A stretch of DNA of 41,157 bases from positions 1-41,157 of the forward strand of contig JANYLK010000206.1 of NCBI GenBank assembly GCA_025357875.1, in the 5' to 3' direction. Positions 32,832 through 41,157 of this stretch are shown here, piece by piece. The notes beneath the pieces are model-generated. The model had not been told where the DNA came from. It made no database searches and saw only the letters and a program-made list of their open reading frames with translations. The position numbers and the translations under genes were made by a program. This DNA comes from Granulicella sp. (lineage in GTDB: Bacteria; Acidobacteriota; Terriglobia; Terriglobales; Acidobacteriaceae). How positions within the stretch are numbered: position 1 is the first letter of the stretch; every line of letters starts with the position of its first letter.

Positions 32832-35800
32832 ATGAGCAGCAGAATTCTGGCATTTATGAGGTTTGCATCCGTCGCGGTGCTTCTGATTTTGAGCGTATCG
32901 GCGCGAGCGCAATTCAGCGCAAGTCTTTCGGGTACTGTGCTCGATGCCACCCAGGCCGTCATTCCCGGCGCAACGGTAGTCCTGACCAATGACTCAACAC
33001 AGGCGAAGCAGACCGTGATCTCGGGCGACTCAGGCAACTATCAATTTAATGAACTTTCTCCGGGCAGCTATAGTATTGCGGTCACCGCGAAGGGCTTTCA
33101 GCAAAGCTCTGTTTCCAACGTCGCAGTAGCAGCCGAAACGCCCCGAACTCTCGACCTGACCATGTCTCAGGGCGCGGAAACCCAGACCGTAACAGTGAAT
33201 GCGGACCTGGTGCCCATACTGCAGACCGGCGACGCGAGCATTGGTATCACCATCGATAGCGCAGAAATCCAGCGCCTTCCAATCATCGGCGCAAATCCCT
33301 ACGAACTGCTGCGAACTGCCCCCGGAATCACCGGGGATGCTGCCCGAGCGGGCAACGGGACTGCTAATTTCCTGCCGAATGGCGCAGGTCCCGGAGGCTC
33401 CAGTTCAGGCATCTATCAGACAGAGAACCAGACCCAGATATCCGCCGACGGACAGCGCGTAACCGACAATAACTACATGATCGATGGTGTCAGTGTTAAT
33501 TCATTGAGCCATGGCGGATCAGCGGTAGTAACTCCGAACACGGAGGCGGTAGGCTCGCTTACGGTCGTCTCGACATCCTATGATGCTGGCGACGGACGCA
33601 ACTCGGGAGCGCAAATCAAGGCCACAACCAAAAGCGGAACAAATCAACTCCATGGCTCGCTCTTCTTCCTCTACGACGAACCCGGCCTGAACAGCTACAA
33701 CAAGTGGGGAGGCCCGACCAATGGGCCTCGGCTACGGGTCAGCAATAAACAGCGCACCTATGCGGCATCTCTCGGAGGGCCGATCGTCAAGGACAAGCTC
33801 TTCCTTTTTAGCTCCTACCAGGGCTTCGGCCAAGGTAATAATGGAACCGCCCTGGGATGGGTCGAAACCAATCAGTACCGTTCGTCGGTACAGACCACCC
33901 GCCCCAACAGCGTCAGTGCACAGATTTTTGCGGCTGCCGGCATTCAACCCCGCATCACCGGCGTATTGAATCGCGGTTGCGCGGACTACGCAGCAAATCA
34001 AGGCCAGTATCCCGGCCAGACCGTCACGACCGGAAAGTGGTGCCAAGCCGTCAATGGTGGTATCGATATTGGCTCGCCAACCGCTGGCGGCTCATCCCAG
34101 GTCGGGGTTTACCCAGCGTTCACACGGCCCGCGGGGCAAGCCAGCCCGGAAGAAGTGGGCGGGGGCCTCGATGGCATTCCCGACTTGCAGTATGTTTCAC
34201 TGGCAATCCCAGGCCACAGCCGCGGCAATCAATTCAACGGACGCGTAGACTATGCCCTGACTTCAAGGGACCTCATCGCGGGGAGCGTTTACTTTACCAA
34301 GCTGGACAGCTACGGGTCAGGAAACGTAAATTCCCGGGCCATGGGTGACAATGCATTCAAGCCTCTGAATTCAGCAGGGACGCTGATTTACATCCACAGC
34401 TTCTCCTCTGCATTGATCAACGAATTGAGGGGTAACGTCACCCGCTTCTACGATAACGGAGTCAAGGATGGTGGCGGTGTCGTTAACTTTGGCATCCCCG
34501 AGGTACACACGGAAGGCCTGCCGGTTAATCAAATTCAATTCGGTTTGCCCCAGGGAATAGGAAGCTTCTACGCCCAGAATACCTACGAGCTTCGCGATAC
34601 CATAATTACGACCTTGGGAAGTCAGGTAATCCACCTGGGTGTTGAGCTTCGCCGCGAACAGGACAATGACAATAATGTTATTTCACACGTACGCCCCGTC
34701 TACTCGTTCCGGGGACTCTGGAACGTTGCAAATGACACACCGATCTTCGAAGGTATCGTTGCCAATCCGATCACAGGCGGCCCGCCAACGATCGCGAACC
34801 ATCTCCGGTCGGAGTACTACGCTGGCTTTGTGCAGGATGACTGGAAGGCGACTCCGCAGTTGACCATCAACGCCGGTCTGCGGTGGGAACTCTCCACTCC
34901 GCTGCGCAACAAAGACTTCCAGATGAACTATCCCGTACTCGGTGGGCCAGGCCGTGAACTTATCGACATCAAGCTGACTCCGCACGATCGCTTCTGGAAC
35001 ACCCAATATAAGAACTTTGGACCGAAGATTGGCTTCGCCTACAACCCAACCCAACTCGGCGGAAAGATGGTCCTCCGTGGAGGCTTCGCTCTTGCCTACA
35101 ATCATCTCGACGTGGCGCTATTCAACGTCGCGCAATTGGATAATGGTCCCGGTCTTGCCAACTATGGTCTCTGCTGCGGTACACCCAGCGATTGGTTCAG
35201 TACGCCGTTCGCAGGCGGGACCATTAAGTATTCCGTGGGAACAAGTAATTCGGCCACCAGCTACCCAATAAATCCTGCGTTGGCCACCGGGGTAGGAGCG
35301 AACGGTTTTCCGAAGTCGTTCAATGGTGTAAACCCCAACACGGAGGCCTATGGTGCTTATCCTCGCACGATGGCTCCGTATAGCTACTTGTATTCGCTTG
35401 AGACGCAATATCAACTACCGGGGCAGATGACCGCAACCGTCGGTTATGCCGGAAGCCTTGGTAGACACTATGCGCGCCTTGTGTACCAGAATTTCCTCTA
35501 TAACGGAAGCGTTGGAACGCAGAGCACACCCGGAAGCATCTACTTCGCTCAGACAGATTCGGTGACATCCTACAACGCGTTGAACGTCCGTTTGGACCGG
35601 CGTCTGAAGAATAACTTCACCGCCGCTATCAACTACACCTATTCAAAGAGCCTGGATCAGGTATCGAATGGAGACCAGGCCAATTCGCTCGCCAACCAGA
35701 CGAATCCGGCGAATAACTCCACAGAGTACGGCCCATCTGACTACGACTCAAGGCATCGCGTCAGCGTTTCAGGACTGTACGAACTGCCCAACACCCACTC

Positions 35801-36344
35801 TGATAACGCACTTGTCAAGGCTGCGGTAAATGGCTGGCAGATCAACGGCATTCTTACGTATCACACGGGCTTTCCGTGGACGCCGGTCACCAATAGCCTC
35901 AACTCCGTCCCCGCTAACCCAACTTCGGCGACGATCAATCCAGTTCGTCCACTCGCCTACTTTGGCGGCGCGGGAACCTCCTGCTCCAGCGACGCCTTCA
36001 AGACTGGCAGCAACTTCCCCGGAGGTGCAACCAAGTTCTTCAGCACCGCCCTGCCCCCCGGAAAGACCTACACACCAGGCGTTGGTCGTAACAGTTTCCG
36101 AGGACCGTGCTATCTCGACGTCGACCTGAGTGTGGCGAAAGAGGTTCACTTCGAAGCTCTCGGTCACAACGAGCTCTTCCGGTTCCAGGCCAACGCCTAC
36201 AACGCTTTCAACCTCCTCAGTCTGCAACCGATCGTCAATGGCAACGCTGGCGGACCTGCAAACATTGGCAACGCCAACTTCGGAGAGTCACCAAACGCAA
36301 ACGCGGGACGCGTGCTCGAATTCGAAGCTCGAATACAATTCTGA
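32832..36344 (+). CDS. TonB-dependent receptor with carboxypeptidase-like N-terminal domain
   Basis: The 1170-aa protein has a signal peptide (about residues 1-27), a CarboxypepD_reg/CnaB-like beta-sandwich (about 28-115: ASLSGTVLDATQAVIPGATV, GNYQFNELSPGSYSIAVTAK), a plug domain (about 130-250) and a large beta-barrel ending in the aromatic LEFEARIQF typical of outer-membrane proteins. It is of the Oar-like kind that Acidobacteria carry in many copies. They are believed to import oligosaccharides or other large molecules with energy from TonB. GGAGG precedes the ATG. A strong terminator follows 14 bp after the stop, and GH39 and GH144-like genes lie just beyond, so a role in glycan uptake is plausible but not shown. 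Confidence 0.9.
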   Translation: MSSRILAFMRFASVAVLLILSVSARAQFSASLSGTVLDATQAVIPGATVVLTNDSTQAKQTVISGDSGNYQFNELSPGSYSIAVTAKGFQQSSVSNVAVAAETPRTLDLTMSQGAETQTVTVNADLVPILQTGDASIGITIDSAEIQRLPIIGANPYELLRTAPGITGDAARAGNGTANFLPNGAGPGGSSSGIYQTENQTQISADGQRVTDNNYMIDGVSVNSLSHGGSAVVTPNTEAVGSLTVVSTSYDAGDGRNSGAQIKATTKSGTNQLHGSLFFLYDEPGLNSYNKWGGPTNGPRLRVSNKQRTYAASLGGPIVKDKLFLFSSYQGFGQGNNGTALGWVETNQYRSSVQTTRPNSVSAQIFAAAGIQPRITGVLNRGCADYAANQGQYPGQTVTTGKWCQAVNGGIDIGSPTAGGSSQVGVYPAFTRPAGQASPEEVGGGLDGIPDLQYVSLAIPGHSRGNQFNGRVDYALTSRDLIAGSVYFTKLDSYGSGNVNSRAMGDNAFKPLNSAGTLIYIHSFSSALINELRGNVTRFYDNGVKDGGGVVNFGIPEVHTEGLPVNQIQFGLPQGIGSFYAQNTYELRDTIITTLGSQVIHLGVELRREQDNDNNVISHVRPVYSFRGLWNVANDTPIFEGIVANPITGGPPTIANHLRSEYYAGFVQDDWKATPQLTINAGLRWELSTPLRNKDFQMNYPVLGGPGRELIDIKLTPHDRFWNTQYKNFGPKIGFAYNPTQLGGKMVLRGGFALAYNHLDVALFNVAQLDNGPGLANYGLCCGTPSDWFSTPFAGGTIKYSVGTSNSATSYPINPALATGVGANGFPKSFNGVNPNTEAYGAYPRTMAPYSYLYSLETQYQLPGQMTATVGYAGSLGRHYARLVYQNFLYNGSVGTQSTPGSIYFAQTDSVTSYNALNVRLDRRLKNNFTAAINYTYSKSLDQVSNGDQANSLANQTNPANNSTEYGPSDYDSRHRVSVSGLYELPNTHSDNALVKAAVNGWQINGILTYHTGFPWTPVTNSLNSVPANPTSATINPVRPLAYFGGAGTSCSSDAFKTGSNFPGGATKFFSTALPPGKTYTPGVGRNSFRGPCYLDVDLSVAKEVHFEALGHNELFRFQANAYNAFNLLSLQPIVNGNAGGPANIGNANFGESPNANAGRVLEFEARIQF

Positions 36345-36358
36345 CCGCTCCACAACCA

Positions 36359-36395
36359 ACGGGGAGGAGTCGCACACGCGGCTCCTCCCCGTTTT
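36359..36395 (+). terminator. Intrinsic terminator after the TonB receptor
   Basis: ACGGGGAGGAG (36359-36369) pairs with CTCCTCCCCGT (36382-36392) with further CGC/GCG pairing inside, followed by TTTT. This is a classical rho-independent terminator, separating the receptor transcript from the GH39 gene. Confidence 0.88.
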
Positions 36396-36461
36396 TGCAT
36401 TTGAGGTAGTATCGTCGCATCCTACCAGCGCTATTTCCGCCGGTGGAGTCAGGAACGTCGC

Positions 36462-38039
36462 ATGAAGATTTTTGTCAGACACTCCATTGCCCTCGCAGCC
36501 TTGCTCGCGCTCTCTCTTGCCGCCGCCGCGCAGCAATCCGATCACATCATCATCGATGCACACGCTCCTACCACGCCTTTCCCTCATGTGTGGGAGCAGA
36601 CCTTTGGGTCGGGCCGCGCTATTCTCTCGTTGCGCCAAAGTTACCGCGACGATCTGCGCACTGTGAAGCAGGCAACAGATTTCCAATCTGTCCGTTTTCA
36701 CGGCATCCTGATGGATGAAGTCGGCCTCTACGACCCTGATCGCCAGACCAAGAATCCAGGGCTAGCAGTGCAGGCGGCCAACGATGCATCCGTCTACAAC
36801 TTCTCCTACATCGACCAGATCTACGACGGGCTGCTGGAAAATCACGTGCGCCCCTACATCGAACTCAGTTTCATGCCGAAGAAGATGGCCTCCGATCCCG
36901 CCGCACTCCACGCCTTCTGGTATAAGCAAAACGTCTCTCCGCCAAAGGACTACGCGCTCTGGGACGCAATGATTACTGCCTTTGCCTCGCATCTTGTCGC
37001 ACGCTATGGTCTGGATGAAGTCGCCACTTGGAAATTTGAAGTTTGGAACGAACCCAATATCGACTTCTGGGTCGGCAATCCCAAACAGCCCACTTACTTC
37101 CAACTCTACGACCACACCGCACGCGCGCTCAAGGCTGTCTCCTCACGGCTGCAGGTAGGCGGCCCGTCAACTGCGCAAGCCGCATGGGTCGCTGACTTTC
37201 TCGCCCACACCAAGGCTCAGGATGTCCCGGTTGATTTCGTCTCCACCCACGTCTACGCCAATGACACCGCGGACAATGTGCTGCACACCAATGAGAACGT
37301 CCCGCGCGACAAGATGGTCTGGCGAGCCGTGCAGATGGTGCACGACGAGATCGTTCACTCCGCCTACCCCAACATGCCGCTCATCTTCTCTGAGTACAAC
37401 GCCAGCTACGCAAACGAGCCCAACGTCACTGACTCCACCTTCATGGGTCCCTGGCTTGCCAACAACATTCGCCTCTGCGATGGATTGACCGAGAACATGG
37501 CCTACTGGGCCTTCTCCGACGTGTTCGAAGAACAGGGTGTCGTGCGCTCTCCCTTCTACGGAGGCTTTGGTCTGATCGCAGCAGACAATATTCCCAAGCC
37601 CACGCTCAATATTTTCCGCATCCTGCACAAGCTTGGCGATCGCCGCATCGCGTCTGAATCCGAGTCTTCGCTAGTCACAGAAGCAAAGAACGGCACCCTC
37701 GCAATTGCCTTGTGGACCTACGCTCCACCAACCGGCACCGGCGCGACCTACACCATGCCCACCGGTCCCGCGGGTCCTGCGAAATCCTTCGATCTGGAAT
37801 TCAAAAGCGTCTCCCAAAACGCGACAGCCGAAGTATGGCGTGTGGATGACGACCACGGCAATGTGCTCAAGGCCTTCGACGCGATGGGCCGGCCTCCTGG
37901 CGATCTGACGCCGCAGCAGGTCACCCAACTTCGCGCTTCGGGAGAGATGGCCCCGCCCGAACGCCTCCACCTCGATCATGGCAAACTTCACCTCACAGTC
38001 CCAGTGCACGGCCTCGCCGTCATAGTGCTCGCAAAGTAG
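36462..38039 (+). CDS. GH39-family glycoside hydrolase (beta-xylosidase-like)
   Basis: The 525-aa protein has a Sec signal (MKIFVRHSIALAALLALSLA, cleaved after AAA-Q). The TIM barrel starts with FPHVWEQTFGSGRAILSLRQ and carries the GH39 acid/base motif KFEVWNEPNIDFW (E197) and the nucleophile in PLIFSEYNASY (E311). YWAFSDVFEEQG and GGFGLIAADNIPKPTLN are also typical. The C-terminal 130 residues form a beta-sandwich. Known family members cleave beta-xylosides and related linkages; the substrate here is unconfirmed. The next gene begins 5 bp after the stop, indicating an operon, and a TonB receptor lies upstream across a terminator. Confidence 0.9.
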   Translation: MKIFVRHSIALAALLALSLAAAAQQSDHIIIDAHAPTTPFPHVWEQTFGSGRAILSLRQSYRDDLRTVKQATDFQSVRFHGILMDEVGLYDPDRQTKNPGLAVQAANDASVYNFSYIDQIYDGLLENHVRPYIELSFMPKKMASDPAALHAFWYKQNVSPPKDYALWDAMITAFASHLVARYGLDEVATWKFEVWNEPNIDFWVGNPKQPTYFQLYDHTARALKAVSSRLQVGGPSTAQAAWVADFLAHTKAQDVPVDFVSTHVYANDTADNVLHTNENVPRDKMVWRAVQMVHDEIVHSAYPNMPLIFSEYNASYANEPNVTDSTFMGPWLANNIRLCDGLTENMAYWAFSDVFEEQGVVRSPFYGGFGLIAADNIPKPTLNIFRILHKLGDRRIASESESSLVTEAKNGTLAIALWTYAPPTGTGATYTMPTGPAGPAKSFDLEFKSVSQNATAEVWRVDDDHGNVLKAFDAMGRPPGDLTPQQVTQLRASGEMAPPERLHLDHGKLHLTVPVHGLAVIVLAK

Positions 38040-38044
38040 GCTTG

Positions 38045-39352
38045 ATGGATCGCCGCAAACTCTTGAAGCTGCTGGCAGCCTCGGCCCTCGCGAGCGCTGG
38101 CCGCAGCCTCGCCCTCCAAGAAGCAGATACCTCCCTCACCCGCTCCGACGCAATTTTTCTCGACGACATCGAGCGTTGCGGCTGCCTCTACTTCGCCGAA
38201 CAGGCTAGCCCCAACACAGGTCAAGTGCTCGACCGCGCTACGTGGTTGAACTCAACCGGTGCGCTCGACCCGCGCAGAATGGCAAGCATCGCCGCCACCG
38301 GTTTCGGCCTGTCCGCCTTGTGCATCGCCCACAAGCGCAGGTACCAGTCCCGCACGAAAATAGTCGAGCAGGTTCGGCGAACCCTGCAATTCCACTGCAA
38401 CACCCTTCCCCACCAGCACGGCTTCTTCTGCCACTTCACAGATATCGAGACAGGGCAGCAGTTTCGCAATACTGAATTCTCGTCGATCGACACCGCCCTC
38501 CTGCTATGCGGTGTGCTCACGGCGCGCGCATACTTCCATCGCGATGAAGAGATCGTCCACCTAGCCACAACTATCTACGAGCGTATCGACTGGCCTTGGA
38601 TGCTCAACGGTGAGAAGACTCTCTCGATGGGCTATCGCGACGGGTCATTCTTGAAGTCACGCTGGAATCACTACTGCGAACTGATGATGCTCTACCTGCT
38701 TGCAATTGGATCGCCCACCCACCCGATCGACCCCGCCTGCTGGGATGCCTGGTCGCGCCCCATCATGCGCTATTCCGGATTCAAGTATATAGGCGCCGCG
38801 GACCCACTCTTCGTCCACCAATACAGTCATGCGTGGTTCGACTTTCAAAACAAGCGAGACCGCCATGCCGATTACTTCACTAACTCCGTCATCGCCACGC
38901 GCGCTCACCAGGCCTTCTGCCTCTCGCTCCACAAACCTTACTCGTTGAACTACTGGGGCATCTCCGCCTCTGACTCACAGCACGGTTACACCGCGTGGGG
39001 AGGCCCCGGCGTCCGCGAGCCAGAAAAAAACGCGAGCCAGGGATTTGGAGGAATTGATGGATCAGTTGTACCGTACGCCACCGCCGGCTCGCTGCCCTTC
39101 CTTCCCGCAGACTGTCTCCGCGTACAACATTGGTTGCGCGATACATACGGGCCTAAGGCCTGGGGACGATATGGGTTCTGCGACGTATTCCACCCCGACA
39201 CAAATTACTACGACCCCGACGTGCTCGGCATCGATCTCGGTATCAGTGTGTTAATGGCCGAGAATCTGCGCACCGGCTTCGTGTGGGAGACCTTCGCGCA
39301 GAACCCGGAAGTCACCATCGCCATGCAGCGAGCAGGTTTTCATAAGACTTAA
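38045..39352 (+). CDS. Tat-exported glucoamylase-like protein (PF10091/GH144-type)
   Basis: The N-terminus MDRRKLLKLLAASALASAGR is a twin-arginine signal. The 435-aa protein has an alpha/alpha-barrel: FLDDIERCGCLYFAEQASPN, NTGQVLDRA, TGFGLSALCIAHKR, and the C-terminal glycoamylase domain with WGISASDSQHGYTAWGGPG, DGSVVPYATAGSLPFLPADC and GRYGFCDVFHPDTNYYDPDV, followed by LGIDLGISVLMAENLRTGFV. Relatives in GH144 cut beta-1,2-glucan, so that is one possible substrate. I chose ATG 38045, 5 bp after the GH39 stop, rather than TTG 38042, because it begins the Tat motif. It is translationally close to GH39 and convergent with the sugar transporter, with 21 bp between the stops. Confidence 0.85.
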   Translation: MDRRKLLKLLAASALASAGRSLALQEADTSLTRSDAIFLDDIERCGCLYFAEQASPNTGQVLDRATWLNSTGALDPRRMASIAATGFGLSALCIAHKRRYQSRTKIVEQVRRTLQFHCNTLPHQHGFFCHFTDIETGQQFRNTEFSSIDTALLLCGVLTARAYFHRDEEIVHLATTIYERIDWPWMLNGEKTLSMGYRDGSFLKSRWNHYCELMMLYLLAIGSPTHPIDPACWDAWSRPIMRYSGFKYIGAADPLFVHQYSHAWFDFQNKRDRHADYFTNSVIATRAHQAFCLSLHKPYSLNYWGISASDSQHGYTAWGGPGVREPEKNASQGFGGIDGSVVPYATAGSLPFLPADCLRVQHWLRDTYGPKAWGRYGFCDVFHPDTNYYDPDVLGIDLGISVLMAENLRTGFVWETFAQNPEVTIAMQRAGFHKT

Positions 39353-39373
39353 TTACGGATGCTAAACCCACGT

Positions 39374-40657
39374 CTATGTCGCCACCGGAGGTACGTAATC
39401 TGAGATTGATGCGGAACGCGGCTGCCGAATTCGGTATCCACTCAAAGCAAAGTAGACCAGATATGCATAGCAAAGCAGCACAATGATAAAGCTATGTTGA
39501 TAGCCAAGCTTGTCGGCGAGCAGTCCCTGAATCTCCGGAATAACCGCGCCGCCAACCACCATCATCACCAAAATGCCCGAGCCTTGGCTGGTGAACTTGC
39601 CCAGCCCCTTGACCGAAAGCGGAAAGATACAAGGCCACATCACTGAGTTAAACAGACCGCAGGAAACGATCGCAATCATCCCTACCAAACCGTGGCCAAA
39701 GATGGTAATCGCAACCAGCAGCATCGCAACGACAGCAACAGCCGCAAGCGCGCGGTCAGCTCGGATGCGAAGCAAAGCGACCGAACCAATCAGCCGCCCA
39801 ATCATCGCACCTCCCCAATAGAGCGAGACAAATACAGCCGCTCTTGCATGCGACAGCCCGCCCATCGAAGGCTGTCCAAGGAAGGCTATGAGGATGCTGC
39901 CGATCGCCACCTCCGCGCCTACATACGTAAAGATTGCCACTGCGCCCAGACGAAGGTGGCGAAAGTTCCACGCATGGCCGTCCCCCGAAACACCTTCGGC
40001 GCTCTTCTCGATGACTTCTGGTAGATGCGCGAAATACGTAATGCCAGCGAGCAGAAAGGTGAAGATCGCAAGCAGCACGTAGGGCGTGCGGACGGAGTGG
40101 GCAAGCTGCGCAGCCGTAGCTCCCGCGGCAATAAAGATGAAAGCCGCGCCAAGCCTGGGCGCAATAGTAGTTGCGAGCGAGTTGAGAAATCCACAAAGAT
40201 TCAGCCGTGAAGCTGCCGTCTCCGGCTTGCCCAGCGCGCCAACGTACGGGTTGATGGCCACCTGTAGTAGCGCCAATCCACTGCCAACGACGAAGAGTCC
40301 GAAAAGAAATACGGGATATGAAATAACGATCGACGCCGGTACAAATACCAGCAACCCGCAGCCCATCGTGCACAGCGCTGCGATGATTCCAGCCTTATAA
40401 CCTATGCGGCCTACCACCCATCCCGAAGGAATCGACATAACGAAGTACGCGCCAAAGAAGCAGAACTGTACCAGCAGAGCAAGCACATTTGTCAGGTGGA
40501 AGAGATCCTTGAAATGCGGGATCAAAATGTCGTTCAGCGCCGTGATAAATCCAATGCTAAAGTACAGCGACACCATCAAGACCATGGGCAACGTGTAGTT
40601 CTCATTACCTGCGCTGCGAAGCGATGCACCCTCCGCGCCTGCCGTTCCAACCGCCAT
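39374..40657 (-). CDS. FucP/GluP-type sugar MFS transporter
   Basis: The 427-aa protein has about twelve membrane helices and the FucP/GluP-type pattern: YFSIGFITALNDILIPHFKD (helix 1), FFGAYFVMSIPSGWVVGRIG (helix 2), GSGLALLQVAINPYVGALGK, and PETAASRLNLCGFLNSLATT (helix 4-5 loop). Such transporters take up fucose, glucose, galactose or other monosaccharides with protons. I chose the ATG at 40657, since AGGAGG lies seven bases before it; the ORF is open five codons further. Running against the GH39 and GH144-like genes, it may import sugars released by them, though that link is only from position. Confidence 0.9.
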   Translation of the reverse strand: MAVGTAGAEGASLRSAGNENYTLPMVLMVSLYFSIGFITALNDILIPHFKDLFHLTNVLALLVQFCFFGAYFVMSIPSGWVVGRIGYKAGIIAALCTMGCGLLVFVPASIVISYPVFLFGLFVVGSGLALLQVAINPYVGALGKPETAASRLNLCGFLNSLATTIAPRLGAAFIFIAAGATAAQLAHSVRTPYVLLAIFTFLLAGITYFAHLPEVIEKSAEGVSGDGHAWNFRHLRLGAVAIFTYVGAEVAIGSILIAFLGQPSMGGLSHARAAVFVSLYWGGAMIGRLIGSVALLRIRADRALAAVAVVAMLLVAITIFGHGLVGMIAIVSCGLFNSVMWPCIFPLSVKGLGKFTSQGSGILVMMVVGGAVIPEIQGLLADKLGYQHSFIIVLLCYAYLVYFALSGYRIRQPRSASISDYVPPVAT

Positions 40658-40788
40658 TAAAACCTCCTGCAACGTGTGCCTTGTATTATCCCCTATTGAC
40701 CGGTGAACTCGTCTCGCTCAGCAGTCACCGGTAAGCTCAATGGGCGCAGGCGCGCGGCGCGCCTCCCATCTTTCCGGCATGTAAATAT

Positions 40789-41157
40789 TCACAGCCCCGC
40801 GTACCAGTCGTATCCAAGCTTGGTCCAGTAATCATCGGGCTTTTCGTTCGTGTAAGCAATCAGTCCGATTCGTTTGATCTGTTTGTAACCATACTTGGTC
40901 GGCATATGCAGCCTCAGCGGTGCCCCATGAAACTGCGTAAGCGGCTCACCCATCATCTCGGTCACCAGCAGGGTCTGCGGATGACGGCAGACGTCCAGAT
41001 CGTAGCCCGTATAGTAATCTCCGTCCGGCGTCTCCATGTAGACATACCGCGCCTCCTTGCCATCGATTAACTGCGGTGGATACGCATCCATAAAGTCAGC
41101 CATGCGAACTCCGGCCCAATGCACAATCTCACTCCAGCCCTCGATGCACTTGAACTG
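40789..41157 (-). CDS. Molybdopterin-dependent oxidoreductase, C-terminal part (runs off the window)
   Basis: This 122-residue piece, open to the window edge, starts at QFKCIEGWSEIVHWAGVRMA, the Moco-binding motif of the YedY/MsrP and sulfite oxidase superfamily. The cysteine in KCIEGWS matches the molybdenum ligand. VYMETPDGDYYTGYDLDVCR, TLLVTEMMGEPLTQFHGAPL and RLHMPTKYGYKQIKRIGLIA are the following family strands. The N-terminal half lies outside the window. Known relatives reduce methionine sulfoxide or act on other small substrates; no partner heme subunit is visible here. It lies 131 bp upstream of the sugar transporter on the same strand. Confidence 0.85.
   Translation of the reverse strand, partial: QFKCIEGWSEIVHWAGVRMADFMDAYPPQLIDGKEARYVYMETPDGDYYTGYDLDVCRHPQTLLVTEMMGEPLTQFHGAPLRLHMPTKYGYKQIKRIGLIAYTNEKPDDYWTKLGYDWYAGL

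Noticed and set aside
1-41157. CRISPR array or rRNA genes
   Set aside because: I saw no regularly spaced direct repeats of suitable length and no rRNA-like sequence anywhere in the window.

Overview
The window looks like a chromosomal segment from an acidobacterium of the Terriglobales kind (Granulicella, Edaphobacter or Terriglobus-like). This is inferred from gene content: a giant TonB receptor with an N-terminal carboxypeptidase-like domain, a DUF1800/DUF1501 pair, a CadC-like winged-helix membrane protein, an ECF sigma factor beside a Ser/Thr kinase, a GH79 enzyme of the Acidobacterium capsulatum type, and moderately high GC. No rRNA or other taxonomic marker gene is present, so the genus is not assigned.

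The window has two contrasting halves. Positions 1 to about 21.4 kb are a gene graveyard. It starts with tRNA-Ser(GCT) (48-140) and a frameshifted tyrosine integrase, as at the edge of a tRNA-targeted island. A 32-nt degenerate copy of the tRNA-Ser variable arm and T arm at 10661-10692 may mark the other edge. Between them lie a broken AT-rich NERD nuclease/SF1 helicase, an unknown 264-aa gene, a GH5-like pseudogene, an intact GH79 gene and an IS66-family element with clear ends and an exact 8-bp target duplication. Beyond 10.7 kb come an orphan RHS tip with a probable membrane immunity protein, a TniA/TnsB-like transposase fragment, two oppositely oriented pieces of a second GH79 gene, an intact DUF4965/glutaminase-like secreted protein, IS4 and IS110 remnants, a Ser/Thr kinase fused to the end of a LacI-type regulator, an ECF sigma pseudogene, a Sel1-repeat pseudogene and a second IS66 end.

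Positions 21.4-41.2 kb are orderly and contain no disrupted genes that I can see. They hold a winged-helix membrane regulator; a secreted unknown protein followed by a CDP-alcohol phosphatidyltransferase and a GtrA-like membrane protein; an S1-domain protein (rpsA); a MarR regulator with a palindromic operator inside its promoter, followed by YceI and pirin genes; a DUF1800 lipoprotein plus a DUF1501 Tat protein; and a carbohydrate locus of TonB receptor, GH39, glucoamylase-like (GH144-type) protein and a convergent FucP-like sugar transporter. The window ends inside a molybdopterin-dependent oxidoreductase.

Functionally, the right half suggests uptake and breakdown of plant or microbial polysaccharide. 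In the left half, the GH79 and GH5-like genes, a LacI-type operator and the LacI fragment look like remains of a related, partly duplicated sugar regulon damaged by mobile elements.
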